Of a stretch of 53,583 nt of DNA, positions 1 through 8,146 are shown piece after piece. The notes below the pieces were generated by a model. It saw nothing but the letters and a program-made list of their open reading frames with translations. It did not search any database and was not told where the DNA came from. This stretch comes from DASSLY01 sp035689185 (lineage in GTDB: Bacteria > Actinomycetota > Actinomycetes > Actinomycetales > Dermatophilaceae): positions 1 through 53,583 of the forward strand of contig DASSLY010000054.1 in assembly GCA_035689185.1 (NCBI GenBank). The letters are read 5' to 3'. A program made the position numbers and the translations under genes. Positions within the stretch are counted from its first letter, which is position 1; each line of letters opens with the position of its first letter.

Positions 1-368
1 TAGCCGAGGTACTTCTCCAGCCGCTCGCGTAGCGAGCCGAAGACGAACGGCTTCAGCAGGTACTGCACGATCCCGAGCGACACGGCCGCGCGGACCACCT
101 CCAGGTCACGCGCGGAGGTGACGGCGATCACGTCGGCCCGGTGGCCAGCGGCGCGCATGGCGCGCACGACGTCCAGCCCGTGCCGGTCCGGCAGGTGCAT
201 GTCGAGCAGCACCAGGTCCACTTGGCGCTCGGCCAGCGCGCGCACCGCCGCCTGGCCGGTGTGTACGGTCGCCACCACCTCGAACCCGGGCACCCGCTGG
301 ACGTATGCCGTGTGCGCGGCGGCTGCGACCGGCTCGTCCTCGACCACCAGCACCAGCAGGGTGCGCAT
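1..368 (-). CDS. Response regulator, DcuR/CitB type (partial)
   Basis: N-terminal receiver domain of a response regulator whose 3' end runs off the window. The protein begins MRTLLVLVVEDEP. Receiver landmarks are visible: the acidic pair at about residues 10-11, the phospho-acceptor Asp56 in LLDMHLP, the Thr/Ser in VTSAR near residue 84 and the Lys in LLKPF near residue 104. Its ATG overlaps the stop of the upstream histidine kinase (TGATG at 366-370), so the two are translationally coupled. A CitB/DcuR-like HTH output domain is expected beyond the edge but is not seen. With the divergent dicarboxylate carrier, the likely role is control of C4-dicarboxylate uptake; this is inferred from gene order. 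Confidence 0.9.
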   Translation of the reverse strand, partial: MRTLLVLVVEDEPVAAAAHTAYVQRVPGFEVVATVHTGQAAVRALAERQVDLVLLDMHLPDRHGLDVVRAMRAAGHRADVIAVTSARDLEVVRAAVSLGIVQYLLKPFVFGSLRERLEKYLG

Positions 369-1957
369 CAGCGGTCCCCGGCGGGGACCGGCAGCCGCAC
401 GTCGAAGCGTGCGCCGGGCGGGCCGGTCACCTCGATCGTGCCGCCGAGCCGGCGGACCGACTGCGTCACGAGCGCCAGCCCCAGGCCGCGGCCGCCGGCG
501 GCCGCCTTGGTGGAGAACCCGCGCCGGAACGCCGCCATCGGGTCGGGCCCCGGCAGCCCCGGCCCGGTGTCGCTGACGGTCAGCACGACGTGCCCGTCGT
601 CCAGCCCGGCGGCGAACCGGACCCGGCGTGGACCCTCGGTGGCGGACACGGCGTCCATCGCGTTGTCGATGAGGTTGCCGACGATGGTCACCAGCTCCCG
701 GGCGGGGGCGACCCCGTCCGGGACCAGGCTGCCCGGCTCGATGGCCAGGTCGATCCCCCGCTCGCTCGCCTGGGCCGACTTGCCGAGCAGCAGCGCCGCC
801 AGCGCCGGCTCGTGGACGGCATCGACGACGGCGTCGGTGAGCCGCTGGGCCACGCTGAGCTCCTCGGTGGCGAACTCCAACGCCCGGTCGGCCTGCCCCA
901 GCTCGATCAGGGAGACCACGGTGTGCAACCGGTTGGCCGACTCGTGCTGCTGCGAGCGCAGGGCGTCGGCCAGTCCGCGCGCGGTGTCGAGCTCGCCGGT
1001 GAGGGCCTCCAGGTCGGTGCGGTCCCGCAGCGTGACGACGGTACCGACGTCACGGCCCTGCCAGCGGGCCCGGGCCTGGTTGACCACGACGACCCGTGCG
1101 GTGGCGACGTGCAGCTCGTCGCTGCGGGGTTCGCCGGAGGCCAGCGTCGCACGCAGGGTCGGCGGGAGGGCGAGCCGTGTCACGTGGGTGCCGGTCGGGT
1201 CGCGCGGCAGGTCGAGCAGCCGGCGGGCCTCGTCGTTGACCAGGCGCACCCGACCGGCCTCGTCGACCAGCAGCAGGCCCTCGCGGACGGCGTGCAGCAC
1301 CGCGTCGTAGTACTCATACATCCGGCGCAGCTCGTCCGCGCCGAGGCCGTGGGTCTGCCGACGGACCCGCCGCGCGACCAGCAGGGTCCCGACGCCGGAC
1401 AGCAGCGCGGCCGCGAGCGCGGCCAGCAGCAGCGGGCCGACCCGGCTGCGGATGGCCTGCGCGACCGTGACCTGCCGGATCCCGACCGACACCAGGCCGA
1501 CGACCGCCCCGTCCCGCTCGACCGGGACGACGGCGCGCACCGACGGGCCGAGCGTGCCCCGGTAGGTCTCGGTCACGTCCCGGCCCTGCTGGGCCGGGGC
1601 GATCGTGCCGAGGAACTGCCGGCCGATCTGCGCGGGGTCGGGATGGCTGTAGCGGCGCCCCTGCGGGGTCATCACCACCACGAAGTCGGTCCCGGTCTCC
1701 CGGCGCACCTGCTCGGCCAGCGGCTGCAGCACGGCGGTCGGGTCGGCAGTGCCCAGCGCGGTGACGACCTGGGGGGTGGCGGCCACGGTGTGCGCCACCG
1801 CGAGCACCCGCTGGGTCGCCTGGTCCTGTCCGGCGCCGCGCACCTGCTGGTATGCCGCGGCGGAGCCCGCCGCGACGACGACGAGTGCGACAAGGGCCTG
1901 GAGCACGAAGATCTGCGCCGCCAGGCTCCAGTGTCGGGGAGCCTTCACGGCATACAA
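368..1957 (-). CDS. Sensor histidine kinase, DcuS/CitA type
   Basis: A 529-residue membrane sensor kinase. One transmembrane helix lies near residues 12-35 and a second near 175-195; they enclose an extracytoplasmic PDC/Cache-like sensor of the citrate/dicarboxylate class. A PAS-like segment (EGLLLVDEAGRVRLVN) follows, then a Spo0B-type phospho-acceptor helix with SQQHESANRLHTV near residue 340. The ATPase domain has the N-box NLIDNAMDAV near 427, DTGPGLPG near 462 and GRGLGLAL near 489. This order matches the DcuS/CitA/MalK family, which senses external di- and tricarboxylates. It is coupled to the response regulator and divergent from dctA. The ligand is inferred from context. Confidence 0.9.
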   Translation of the reverse strand: MYAVKAPRHWSLAAQIFVLQALVALVVVAAGSAAAYQQVRGAGQDQATQRVLAVAHTVAATPQVVTALGTADPTAVLQPLAEQVRRETGTDFVVVMTPQGRRYSHPDPAQIGRQFLGTIAPAQQGRDVTETYRGTLGPSVRAVVPVERDGAVVGLVSVGIRQVTVAQAIRSRVGPLLLAALAAALLSGVGTLLVARRVRRQTHGLGADELRRMYEYYDAVLHAVREGLLLVDEAGRVRLVNDEARRLLDLPRDPTGTHVTRLALPPTLRATLASGEPRSDELHVATARVVVVNQARARWQGRDVGTVVTLRDRTDLEALTGELDTARGLADALRSQQHESANRLHTVVSLIELGQADRALEFATEELSVAQRLTDAVVDAVHEPALAALLLGKSAQASERGIDLAIEPGSLVPDGVAPARELVTIVGNLIDNAMDAVSATEGPRRVRFAAGLDDGHVVLTVSDTGPGLPGPDPMAAFRRGFSTKAAAGGRGLGLALVTQSVRRLGGTIEVTGPPGARFDVRLPVPAGDR

Positions 1958-1985
1958 GTCCGGCGCGTGAACTCAACGCACACAA

Positions 1986-2003
1986 CGGTGACGATAGTCA
2001 CCG
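1986..2003. promoter_or_regulatory. Perfect palindrome between kinase gene and dctA
   Basis: The 109-bp region between the divergent kinase and transporter genes holds CGGTGAC-GATA-GTCACCG, a perfect inverted repeat with 7-bp arms and a 4-bp loop. It lies about 28 bp from the kinase start and 63 bp from dctA, where a regulator could control both promoters. The DcuR-like response regulator is the obvious candidate to bind it, but that is inference. No convincing -35/-10 pair could be fixed by eye. Confidence 0.45.
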
Positions 2004-2066
2004 GCTCGGCCAGGCTCGACCCATGAACCGCGGCGCCGAGCCGGCGCCCGAGAGGAGGAGGTACCC

Positions 2067-3413
2067 ATGGCGCGCACCGATGTCACCCGCAAGGACCGCA
2101 GCCACTACCTGTACATCGCCGTGGTCGCCGCCGTGGCGCTCGGCATCGTGGTCGGGGCGGTCGCCCCGGACCTCGGCAAGGAGCTGAAGGTGCTCGGCAC
2201 CAGCTTCGTGAGCCTGATCAAGATGATGATCAGCCCGGTCATCTTCTGCACGATCGTGCTGGGCATCGGCTCGGTCCGCAAGGCCGCCAGTGTCGGCAAG
2301 GTCGGCGGGCTGGCGCTGGCCTACTTCCTGGCCATGTCCACCTTCGCCCTGGCGATCGGGCTCGTGGTCGGCAACATCATCCAGCCGGGTGAGGGGCTGC
2401 AGATCCCCGGCGGGTACAAGCCGCCGGCCTCGGCCGAGGGCGCCGACGGCGTGGTCGGCTTCCTCACCGGCATCATCCCGACCACCCTGGTCTCGCCCCT
2501 GGTCGGCGAGTCGGTGCTGTCGACGCTGTTCGTCGCGCTGCTCGTCGGGTTCGCGGTGCAGGCGCTGGGCTCCACCGGGCAGGCCGCGCTGCGCGGGATC
2601 TCGGTCTTCCAGAAGGTCGTCTTCAGGGTGCTGGCGATGATCATGTGGGTCGCCCCGATCGGCGCGTTCGGCGCGATCGCGGGGGTCGTCGGCGAGACCG
2701 GGCTGGACGCGCTGAAGAATCTGGCGCTGCTCATGGTCGCCTTCTACCTGACGTGCGCGGTCTTCGTCTTCGTCATCCTCGGCACGCTGCTGCGCGTGGT
2801 GACCGGGCTGAACATCTGGTCCCTGCTGCGGTACCTGGGCCGGGAGTTCCTGCTCATCGTCTCCACCTCCTCCTCCGAGACGGCGCTGCCCCGGCTGATC
2901 GCGAAGATGGAGCACCTGGGCGTCGACCGCTCCGTCGTCGGCGTGGTGGTCCCGACCGGCTACTCGTTCAACCTGGACGGCACTGCGATCTACCTGACCA
3001 TGGCGTCGCTGTTCATCGCCGAGGCGAGCGGCATCCCGATGTCCCTGGGCGAGCAGGTGTCGCTGCTGGTGTTCATGATCATCGCGTCCAAGGGCGCGGC
3101 CGGGGTCACCGGCGCCGGGTTGGCCACGCTGGCCGGCGGCCTGCAGTCGCACCGGCCGGACCTGGTGGACGGCGTGGGCCTGATCGTCGGGATCGACCGG
3201 TTCATGTCCGAGGCCCGCGCTGTCACCAACTTCGCCGGCAACGCCGTCGCCACCGTGCTCGTCGGCAGCTGGACCGGCGGCATCGACCGCGAGCGGGTCA
3301 CGGCCGTGCTCGGCGGGGCGGACCCGTTCGACGAGTCGACCATGGTCGACGACGAGCACGGGCGCACCGCCATCTCCCAGGACGAGCCGGAGCTGGTGGC
3401 CGCCACCCGCTGA
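2067..3413 (+). CDS. dctA: C4-dicarboxylate:cation symporter, DctA type
   Basis: A 448-residue member of the DAACS (glutamate/dicarboxylate:cation symporter) family, of normal length. It has many hydrophobic helices and the family signatures: a serine-rich hairpin STSSSETALPR near residue 266 and GYSFNLDGTAIY near residue 297, which form the substrate and cation site. The start is well supported by GAGGAGG about 9 bp upstream (around 2051-2059). It would import succinate, fumarate or malate with protons or sodium across the cytoplasmic membrane. It is divergent from the DcuS/DcuR-like pair, which probably controls it. A strong hairpin lies downstream at 3511-3585. Confidence 0.93.
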   Translation: MARTDVTRKDRSHYLYIAVVAAVALGIVVGAVAPDLGKELKVLGTSFVSLIKMMISPVIFCTIVLGIGSVRKAASVGKVGGLALAYFLAMSTFALAIGLVVGNIIQPGEGLQIPGGYKPPASAEGADGVVGFLTGIIPTTLVSPLVGESVLSTLFVALLVGFAVQALGSTGQAALRGISVFQKVVFRVLAMIMWVAPIGAFGAIAGVVGETGLDALKNLALLMVAFYLTCAVFVFVILGTLLRVVTGLNIWSLLRYLGREFLLIVSTSSSETALPRLIAKMEHLGVDRSVVGVVVPTGYSFNLDGTAIYLTMASLFIAEASGIPMSLGEQVSLLVFMIIASKGAAGVTGAGLATLAGGLQSHRPDLVDGVGLIVGIDRFMSEARAVTNFAGNAVATVLVGSWTGGIDRERVTAVLGGADPFDESTMVDDEHGRTAISQDEPELVAATR

Positions 3414-3515
3414 CCCCCGCACCCCCTGCCGCACCCCCTCCCGCACCCCCTCCCGCCCTCACGCACCCCCCTCCCGCACCCCCCTCCCGCACCCCCTCCC
3501 GCACCCCCCTCCCGC
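3414..3515. repeat. C-rich low-complexity tandem tract after dctA
   Basis: Roughly eight imperfect units of the type CACCCCCTCCCG follow the dctA stop directly. The plus strand is almost pure pyrimidine with regular purine breaks. No coding sense is apparent. Slippage or recombination during replication probably created it. It could also affect transcription as a C-rich, G-poor RNA (Rho-loading type), which is inference. Confidence 0.7.
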
Positions 3516-3585
3516 TTGTTGCTCCCCGCGCACCGAATCCCGCCGTCGGAAGGCGGGATTCGGTGCGTTCGGGGCAACAAGCGGG
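3511..3585. terminator. Long hairpin downstream of dctA
   Basis: The core is a perfect 15-bp inverted repeat, 3530-3544 against 3552-3566, with a 7-base loop. The arms extend outward imperfectly through a second complementary block (CCCGCTTGTTGC against GCAACAAGCGGG, positions about 3511-3522 and 3573-3584), giving a cruciform-capable structure of about 75 bp. It follows dctA and lacks a clean U-run, so it is either a strong actinobacterial-type terminator or a mobile palindromic repeat. Confidence 0.65.
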
Positions 3586-3586
3586 G

Positions 3587-3645
3587 CACTGGGGCGACCG
3601 GGGGGCGACTGGGGGCGACTGGGGGCGACTGGGGGCGGCACGCTC
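3587..3645. repeat. G-rich tandem repeat, G-quadruplex-prone
   Basis: The plus strand carries about four direct copies of a 10-bp unit GGGGGCGACT (part of the block degenerate) in about 59 bp. It has at least six runs of four or five G spaced by five or six bases, which meets the pattern of a potential G-quadruplex. It lies between the dctA hairpin and the glycan operon. The following 240 bp to 3885 hold no recognisable gene, only the presumed promoter and leader of that operon. Confidence 0.6.
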
Positions 3646-3885
3646 AGGTTGTGGTGGCGTTGCGGTGGAATTCAGGCGAACGGCAGGGGGACTAGGACCA
3701 TCGGACAATTGAAGTTAGGACAACGGACCCACGAGGGTGGCGGCGTCAGAGACGGTTACGGCCCCCAGAGGTGTCGCATGCTCCCAACGCCTCGGCTCGC
3801 TAACCCAGGCTCAGCCGCGACGGCACGGCCCTACCCTCGCGCGGAGCGGCTGCGCCTGATGCCGACGCCGCGCACCCCTGGGCCG

Positions 3886-5025
3886 ATGCGGTTCCTGTTC
3901 TTCACCAACGAGTGCGTCGGACTCGGCCACCTTCGCCGCTGCCTCACCCTGGCGACGGCGGTCTGCGCCGCCGAACCGGGCGCGTCGGCGCTCATCGTCA
4001 CCGGCTCGCAATACGTGCCGCACGGCATACCGCCTGGCGTGGACATCGTCAAGCTGCCGGCCTTCGGCCGCGACGAGGCCGGCGGCTACTTCGCGCGAAC
4101 CCTCGGCCTGCAGACCGCCCACCTGTCGCGGCTGCGGGCTGGGGTCGCCTCCGCGATCGCCCGGGACTTCGCACCCGACGTGGCTGTGGTCGACAAGCTG
4201 CCGTTGGGCCTGGACCAAGAGCTGGCGCCGGCGTTGTGGGAGCTGCACACCAGGGGCGTGCGCATCGTGCTGGGACTGCGCGACATCGAGGACTCCCCCG
4301 AGGTGGTCCGACGGCGCTGGGACGAGGGTCATCACGCCCGAGTGCTGGAGACCCTCTACGACCAGGTGCTCGTCTACGGCCCGGAGTCCAGCCTGGACAT
4401 GCTGGACTGCGTCGACTGGGACCGGCAGGCGCCGCCGGTCGAGCACGTCGGATTCGTCGGCGCAGCACCGGAGACCAACCGCCCGGACGACATGCCGGCC
4501 GAATACCTGCTGGTCACCTTCGGGGGCGGGGTCGACGGGCACCCGCTGGCCGCCGCCTACCTGGACGGGCTGCGGATGCGCCCACTGGGCGTCCCCACGG
4601 TGCTTGTCACCGGGCCGCTCATGCCCGCCGACGACGTGGAGGACCTGCGGCGGCGGGCGCACGGCCTGGACGTACTGGTCCAGAACTCCCGCTCCGACCT
4701 CGCGGCGGTGGCGGCGCACGCGCGCGCCGCCGTCTCGATGGCCGGGTACAACACCGTGTCCGAGCTGCTGCGCGCGGGCACTCCCGCGCTCCTGGTGCCC
4801 CGCACCCGGCCCAGCCGCGAGCAGCAGATCCGCGCCGAACGGCTGGCCGGCGCGGGGCTGGTCGAGGTGATCCTCCCCGAGGGCCTCGACCCGTCCTCCC
4901 TGCGCGAGGCCGTCGACCGCGTGCTCGCACGGCCGCGGACGACCCCTGGCCTGGTGCACGCCGACGGGGCGGCGCGAGCCGCTCAGGTCCTGCTGTCCCA
5001 TGCTCGGATCGCCCGGTGCGCCTGA
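3886..5025 (+). CDS. GT-B glycosyltransferase, MurG/COG4671-like
   Basis: A 379-residue predicted NDP-sugar glycosyltransferase. The N-terminus MRFLFFTNECVGLGHLRRC has the GxGHxxR pattern of MurG-like GT-B enzymes. The C-terminal half has LVTFGGGVDGHP near residue 209 and MAGYNTVSELLRAGTPALLVPR near residues 285-306, the nucleotide-sugar-binding fold. In-frame ATGs at 3778 and 3859 are possible, but I chose 3886 because homology-like sequence begins there. It is the first gene of a seven-gene overlapping operon and related in layout to the proteins at 8143 and 50754. It probably adds a sugar on the cytoplasmic face; acceptor and donor are unknown. Confidence 0.85.
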   Translation: MRFLFFTNECVGLGHLRRCLTLATAVCAAEPGASALIVTGSQYVPHGIPPGVDIVKLPAFGRDEAGGYFARTLGLQTAHLSRLRAGVASAIARDFAPDVAVVDKLPLGLDQELAPALWELHTRGVRIVLGLRDIEDSPEVVRRRWDEGHHARVLETLYDQVLVYGPESSLDMLDCVDWDRQAPPVEHVGFVGAAPETNRPDDMPAEYLLVTFGGGVDGHPLAAAYLDGLRMRPLGVPTVLVTGPLMPADDVEDLRRRAHGLDVLVQNSRSDLAAVAAHARAAVSMAGYNTVSELLRAGTPALLVPRTRPSREQQIRAERLAGAGLVEVILPEGLDPSSLREAVDRVLARPRTTPGLVHADGAARAAQVLLSHARIARCA

Positions 5026-6917
5026 GCCGCCCCGACACCCGCCACGCCCCGGCCCGCGGCGACTCCCAGCGCGCCGGCCGGCTGCTGCGTCGCGTGGCCG
5101 GAGACCACAAGGGGGCACTCGGTGGCGCCGCGGCGGCCACCGTGCTGGTCACGGTCGCGGACCTGGCCTCGCCCTGGCCACTGAAATGGGTCATCGACTC
5201 GATCGTGGCCGGCCGGACCCAGGCGTTCAGCTTCACCGCGCAGGACATCCGGCTGCTCGTCTTCGTCGCCCTGGCCACCATCGGGATCTCGCTGGTGAAC
5301 ACCGTCGGCGCCTACGCCGGCGACCTGTGGCTGCGTCGCGCAGGCGAGCGGATCGCCCACGACCTGCGCGTCCGCACCTATGAGCAGCTGCAGCGGCTGT
5401 CCATCGCCTTCCACGACCGCCGACCCAAGGGCGACCTGGTCACCCGCATGACCGACGACGCGAACCGGGTGGGCGAGGTGTTCAGCGACTCCCTGGGGAT
5501 CATCGCCCAGTCCCTGCTCACCGTCGTCGGGATGCTGGCGCTGTCGCTGTGGCTCGACCCGCTGCTGGGCGTGGTCCTGGCCACCGTCGTGCCTCTCCTC
5601 GCGTTGGTGACCAAGCACTTCCGGCGCAGGGTGCGGGACGCCTCCAAGCGCCAGCGCGCCCGCGACGGGGAGATCGCCTCCCTTGCCGCGGAGTCGCTGT
5701 CCTCGATTCGGTTGGTGCAAGCCAGCGGCACGGAGGCGTTCGAGCACGAAAAGGTCCGCGCCCAAAGCGAGGAACGCCAGCGCAACGGCATCGAGGTCGC
5801 CGTCCTGGAGGCCCGGTTCGCGGGCTTCATCGATGTCATCGGCGCGGTGGCCATGGCGGTCGTGATCGTGCTCGGAAGCTTCCGGGTGTCGCATGGGGAG
5901 CTCAGCGCCGGCGCGCTGGTCGTCTTCGCGCAGTACGCCCGGCGGCTCTACCGCCCGCTCAAGGACATCGCCAAGCATTCCGGGCGGGTCTCCAAGGCGC
6001 TCGCCAGGACGGAGCGGATCGCCGAGATCCTCGCTTCCGACGAGCGGCTGGTGGACCCACCGCATGGGTATGCCGGGCCGCGAGCCCGCGGGGACCTGGA
6101 CCTGGTGCGCGTCCACTTCGGCTACGAGCACGGCCGCCGGGTGCTCGACGGCGTCGACCTGGCCCTGCCCGCGGGCAGCCGTACCGCGGTGGTCGGGGCC
6201 TCCGGCGCCGGCAAGTCGACCGTCGGCGCCCTCGTGGCCCGCTTCTACGACCCGGTGTCCGGCAGTGTGCGCCTGGACGGCCGGGACCTTCGGGAGTGCT
6301 CGCTGCGCTGGGTGCGGTCCCAAGTCGGCATCCTGCTGCAGGACACCGTGCTGCTGTCCGGGACCGTCGCCGAGAACATCGCCTACGGCTGCACGGCGAC
6401 CCGCGAGCAGGTCGAGGCGGCAGCGCGGGTCGCGGGCGCGGACGAGTTCATCCAGCAGCTCCCCGACGGCTACGACCATGTGCTCGGCGCCCAGGGCGTC
6501 GGCCTCTCCGGCGGCCAGCGCCAGCGGCTGGGGATTGCCCGCGTGCTGCTGCGCGACCCATCCGTGCTACTGCTCGACGAGCCGACGACCGGCCTCGACC
6601 CGCTGACCGAGGCCGAGGTGATGGACGGGCTGTCCGAGCTCATGGTCGGCCGGACCACGGTCATCGTCACCCACTCGGTCCCGATGGCGCTCAGCGCAGA
6701 GCGCGTGATCGTGCTGGACCGGGGCAACGTCGTGCAGGACGGACGGCCCGCGGAACTGCTTGCCGCGGACGGTCCGTTCGCCCGGCTCGCGGCGGGTCAG
6801 GGCTTCGGCCGGCCCCCCGTCGGTTACCCCCGGCGGGCGCACGCGGCGCCGGCCGAGCCGCAGCCGGGGTTGGACCGACGATGGCGCCCCGAGGTCGGGA
6901 CGGTGGGGACCTGGTGA
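5016..6917 (+). CDS. ABC exporter, fused permease and ATPase
   Basis: A 633-residue MsbA-like half-transporter: about six transmembrane helices in residues 25-320, then a nucleotide-binding domain. Walker A is GASGAGKST near residue 395, the signature LSGGQRQRLG near 497, Walker B VLLLDEPTTGLD near 517 and the H-loop VIVTHSV near 550. The GTG at 5016 overlaps the end of the glycosyltransferase by 10 bp, which fixes the start. It probably works as a homodimer, exporting a lipid-linked or glycosylated product across the membrane. The C-terminus has about 30 extra residues rich in Pro and Ala. Related in design to the exporter at 48899. Confidence 0.9.
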   Translation: MRLSRPDTRHAPARGDSQRAGRLLRRVAGDHKGALGGAAAATVLVTVADLASPWPLKWVIDSIVAGRTQAFSFTAQDIRLLVFVALATIGISLVNTVGAYAGDLWLRRAGERIAHDLRVRTYEQLQRLSIAFHDRRPKGDLVTRMTDDANRVGEVFSDSLGIIAQSLLTVVGMLALSLWLDPLLGVVLATVVPLLALVTKHFRRRVRDASKRQRARDGEIASLAAESLSSIRLVQASGTEAFEHEKVRAQSEERQRNGIEVAVLEARFAGFIDVIGAVAMAVVIVLGSFRVSHGELSAGALVVFAQYARRLYRPLKDIAKHSGRVSKALARTERIAEILASDERLVDPPHGYAGPRARGDLDLVRVHFGYEHGRRVLDGVDLALPAGSRTAVVGASGAGKSTVGALVARFYDPVSGSVRLDGRDLRECSLRWVRSQVGILLQDTVLLSGTVAENIAYGCTATREQVEAAARVAGADEFIQQLPDGYDHVLGAQGVGLSGGQRQRLGIARVLLRDPSVLLLDEPTTGLDPLTEAEVMDGLSELMVGRTTVIVTHSVPMALSAERVIVLDRGNVVQDGRPAELLAADGPFARLAAGQGFGRPPVGYPRRAHAAPAEPQPGLDRRWRPEVGTVGTW

Positions 6918-8146
6918 CCCTGACCGCGCCCTCGGCCCCGTTCGCGTTCGTCCCCGCCGACCACCCGCTCCGGCCCGTGCTCGACGCCATCCTCGCGGAC
7001 CTGCCCGCCCAGCGTGCGACGCTGCCGGCGGCCGGCGCGCGGGTTGTCGCCGAGGCCAGAGGTCGCCGCGACGGGGCCGGATGGACCGCCGACCGGGTCT
7101 ACTGCTCACTGCAGGCCACCGACCCGGCCACCGGCAGCTTCGACGCGCGGACCGTGCTCTGGTCGGCAGCGAACCGTGAACCGCAGTGGGTCCGCCTGCC
7201 GGAAGACCCCTACCTGCCCGGTCTCGCCGCGTGCGTCGCCCCCGCCGGGGCCGACGGCATCGAGGTGCTCCGCTATGTCCCGCTGCGCCGGTTCACGTAC
7301 CGGACCGGTCGCCGCGTGGTCAAGGTGAAACGGCGCTCCCGTCTGCTCGACTCCTGGTCACGCGCGCAGGCGGTGGCCCACGCCGCGCCGCGGTCCGGCC
7401 AGCGTGTCCCCGCGCTGCTCGGCCTGGACCAGGAGCGCAGCTGTTACACGCAGGTGGACGAGCAACGGCCGGCGCTCAGCGACCAGGCCGCCGGCAGCGC
7501 CCTGGCGCCGCTGCTGGGCGAGGCCGGCGCGGTCCACGCCAGGTTCCACCGCATACCGGCCGCTCCCCTGCCCGCGGGCGAGGGGCCGGACGCCGTGCTC
7601 GGCGCCGCCCTGCGCTCCGCGTCCTGGGCGTCGGCCATGCTGCCCGCGCTTGCCGGGGTGCTGCAGCGGGCCGGGGCACGACTGGCCTCGACGGTCCCCC
7701 ACCCCGCCGGGGCCGACGACCTGGCCACCTGTCACGGTGACCTCGTCCCCAGCCACCTGCTGGGGGGCAGCGGGGACTGGTGCGTGATCGACCTGGACCT
7801 GGCCCACCGAGGTGACCGGTACCAGGACCTCGCCATGTTCGTGGCCGGGCTTGCCTACGACGTCCCGGCACTAGCCGACGGCGTCGCCGCCGACCCGACC
7901 CAGGCCCGTGCGGCGACGGCATACCTGGACGGTTATCGGGACACCCATGCGCACCGCCTCGACGAGGACAGGCTCCGGTGGCATCTGCTCGCCGCACACG
8001 TGCACCACGCCGGCCTGCTCGTCACCAAGGACCGCGCCCACCCGGCGGCAGTGACGGGGACGCTGGCCCGGCTGGAGGCGGCCCTCGACGCGGTTGGCCG
8101 CGCGCGGGCTGGTCCTCGCCGCAGCCTGCTGGGCGGTGCGGCGTGA
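6881..8146 (+). CDS. APH-fold phosphotransferase 1
   Basis: A 421-residue protein of the aminoglycoside/choline kinase-like fold. The catalytic loop TCHGDLVPSHLL (His-Gly-Asp) is near residue 285 and the metal-binding segment VIDLDLAHRGDRYQD near 303. The N-terminal lobe, with RTGRRVVKVKRRSRLLDSW, contains the presumed nucleotide-binding Lys. The start is uncertain: ATG 6881 overlaps the ABC gene by 37 bp, while GTG 6914 gives the GTGA coupling used elsewhere in this operon. Its genetic company (glycosyltransferases, exporter) points to phosphorylation of a sugar or a glycan intermediate rather than antibiotic resistance. The substrate is unknown. Confidence 0.8.
   Translation: MAPRGRDGGDLVTLTAPSAPFAFVPADHPLRPVLDAILADLPAQRATLPAAGARVVAEARGRRDGAGWTADRVYCSLQATDPATGSFDARTVLWSAANREPQWVRLPEDPYLPGLAACVAPAGADGIEVLRYVPLRRFTYRTGRRVVKVKRRSRLLDSWSRAQAVAHAAPRSGQRVPALLGLDQERSCYTQVDEQRPALSDQAAGSALAPLLGEAGAVHARFHRIPAAPLPAGEGPDAVLGAALRSASWASAMLPALAGVLQRAGARLASTVPHPAGADDLATCHGDLVPSHLLGGSGDWCVIDLDLAHRGDRYQDLAMFVAGLAYDVPALADGVAADPTQARAATAYLDGYRDTHAHRLDEDRLRWHLLAAHVHHAGLLVTKDRAHPAAVTGTLARLEAALDAVGRARAGPRRSLLGGAA

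Noticed and set aside
1998..3446. Long open frame on the minus strand opposite dctA
   Set aside because: Gln/Asp/Arg-rich, no recognisable domain; a GC-bias shadow of the well-supported transporter.
3414..3645. Tandem repeats considered as a CRISPR array
   Set aside because: Units are about 10-12 bp without unique spacers and no cas genes are nearby.
4983..6479. Long minus-strand open frame opposite the first ABC exporter
   Set aside because: Composition is His/Gln/Arg/Asp-rich and domain-free; the plus strand has complete ABC motifs.
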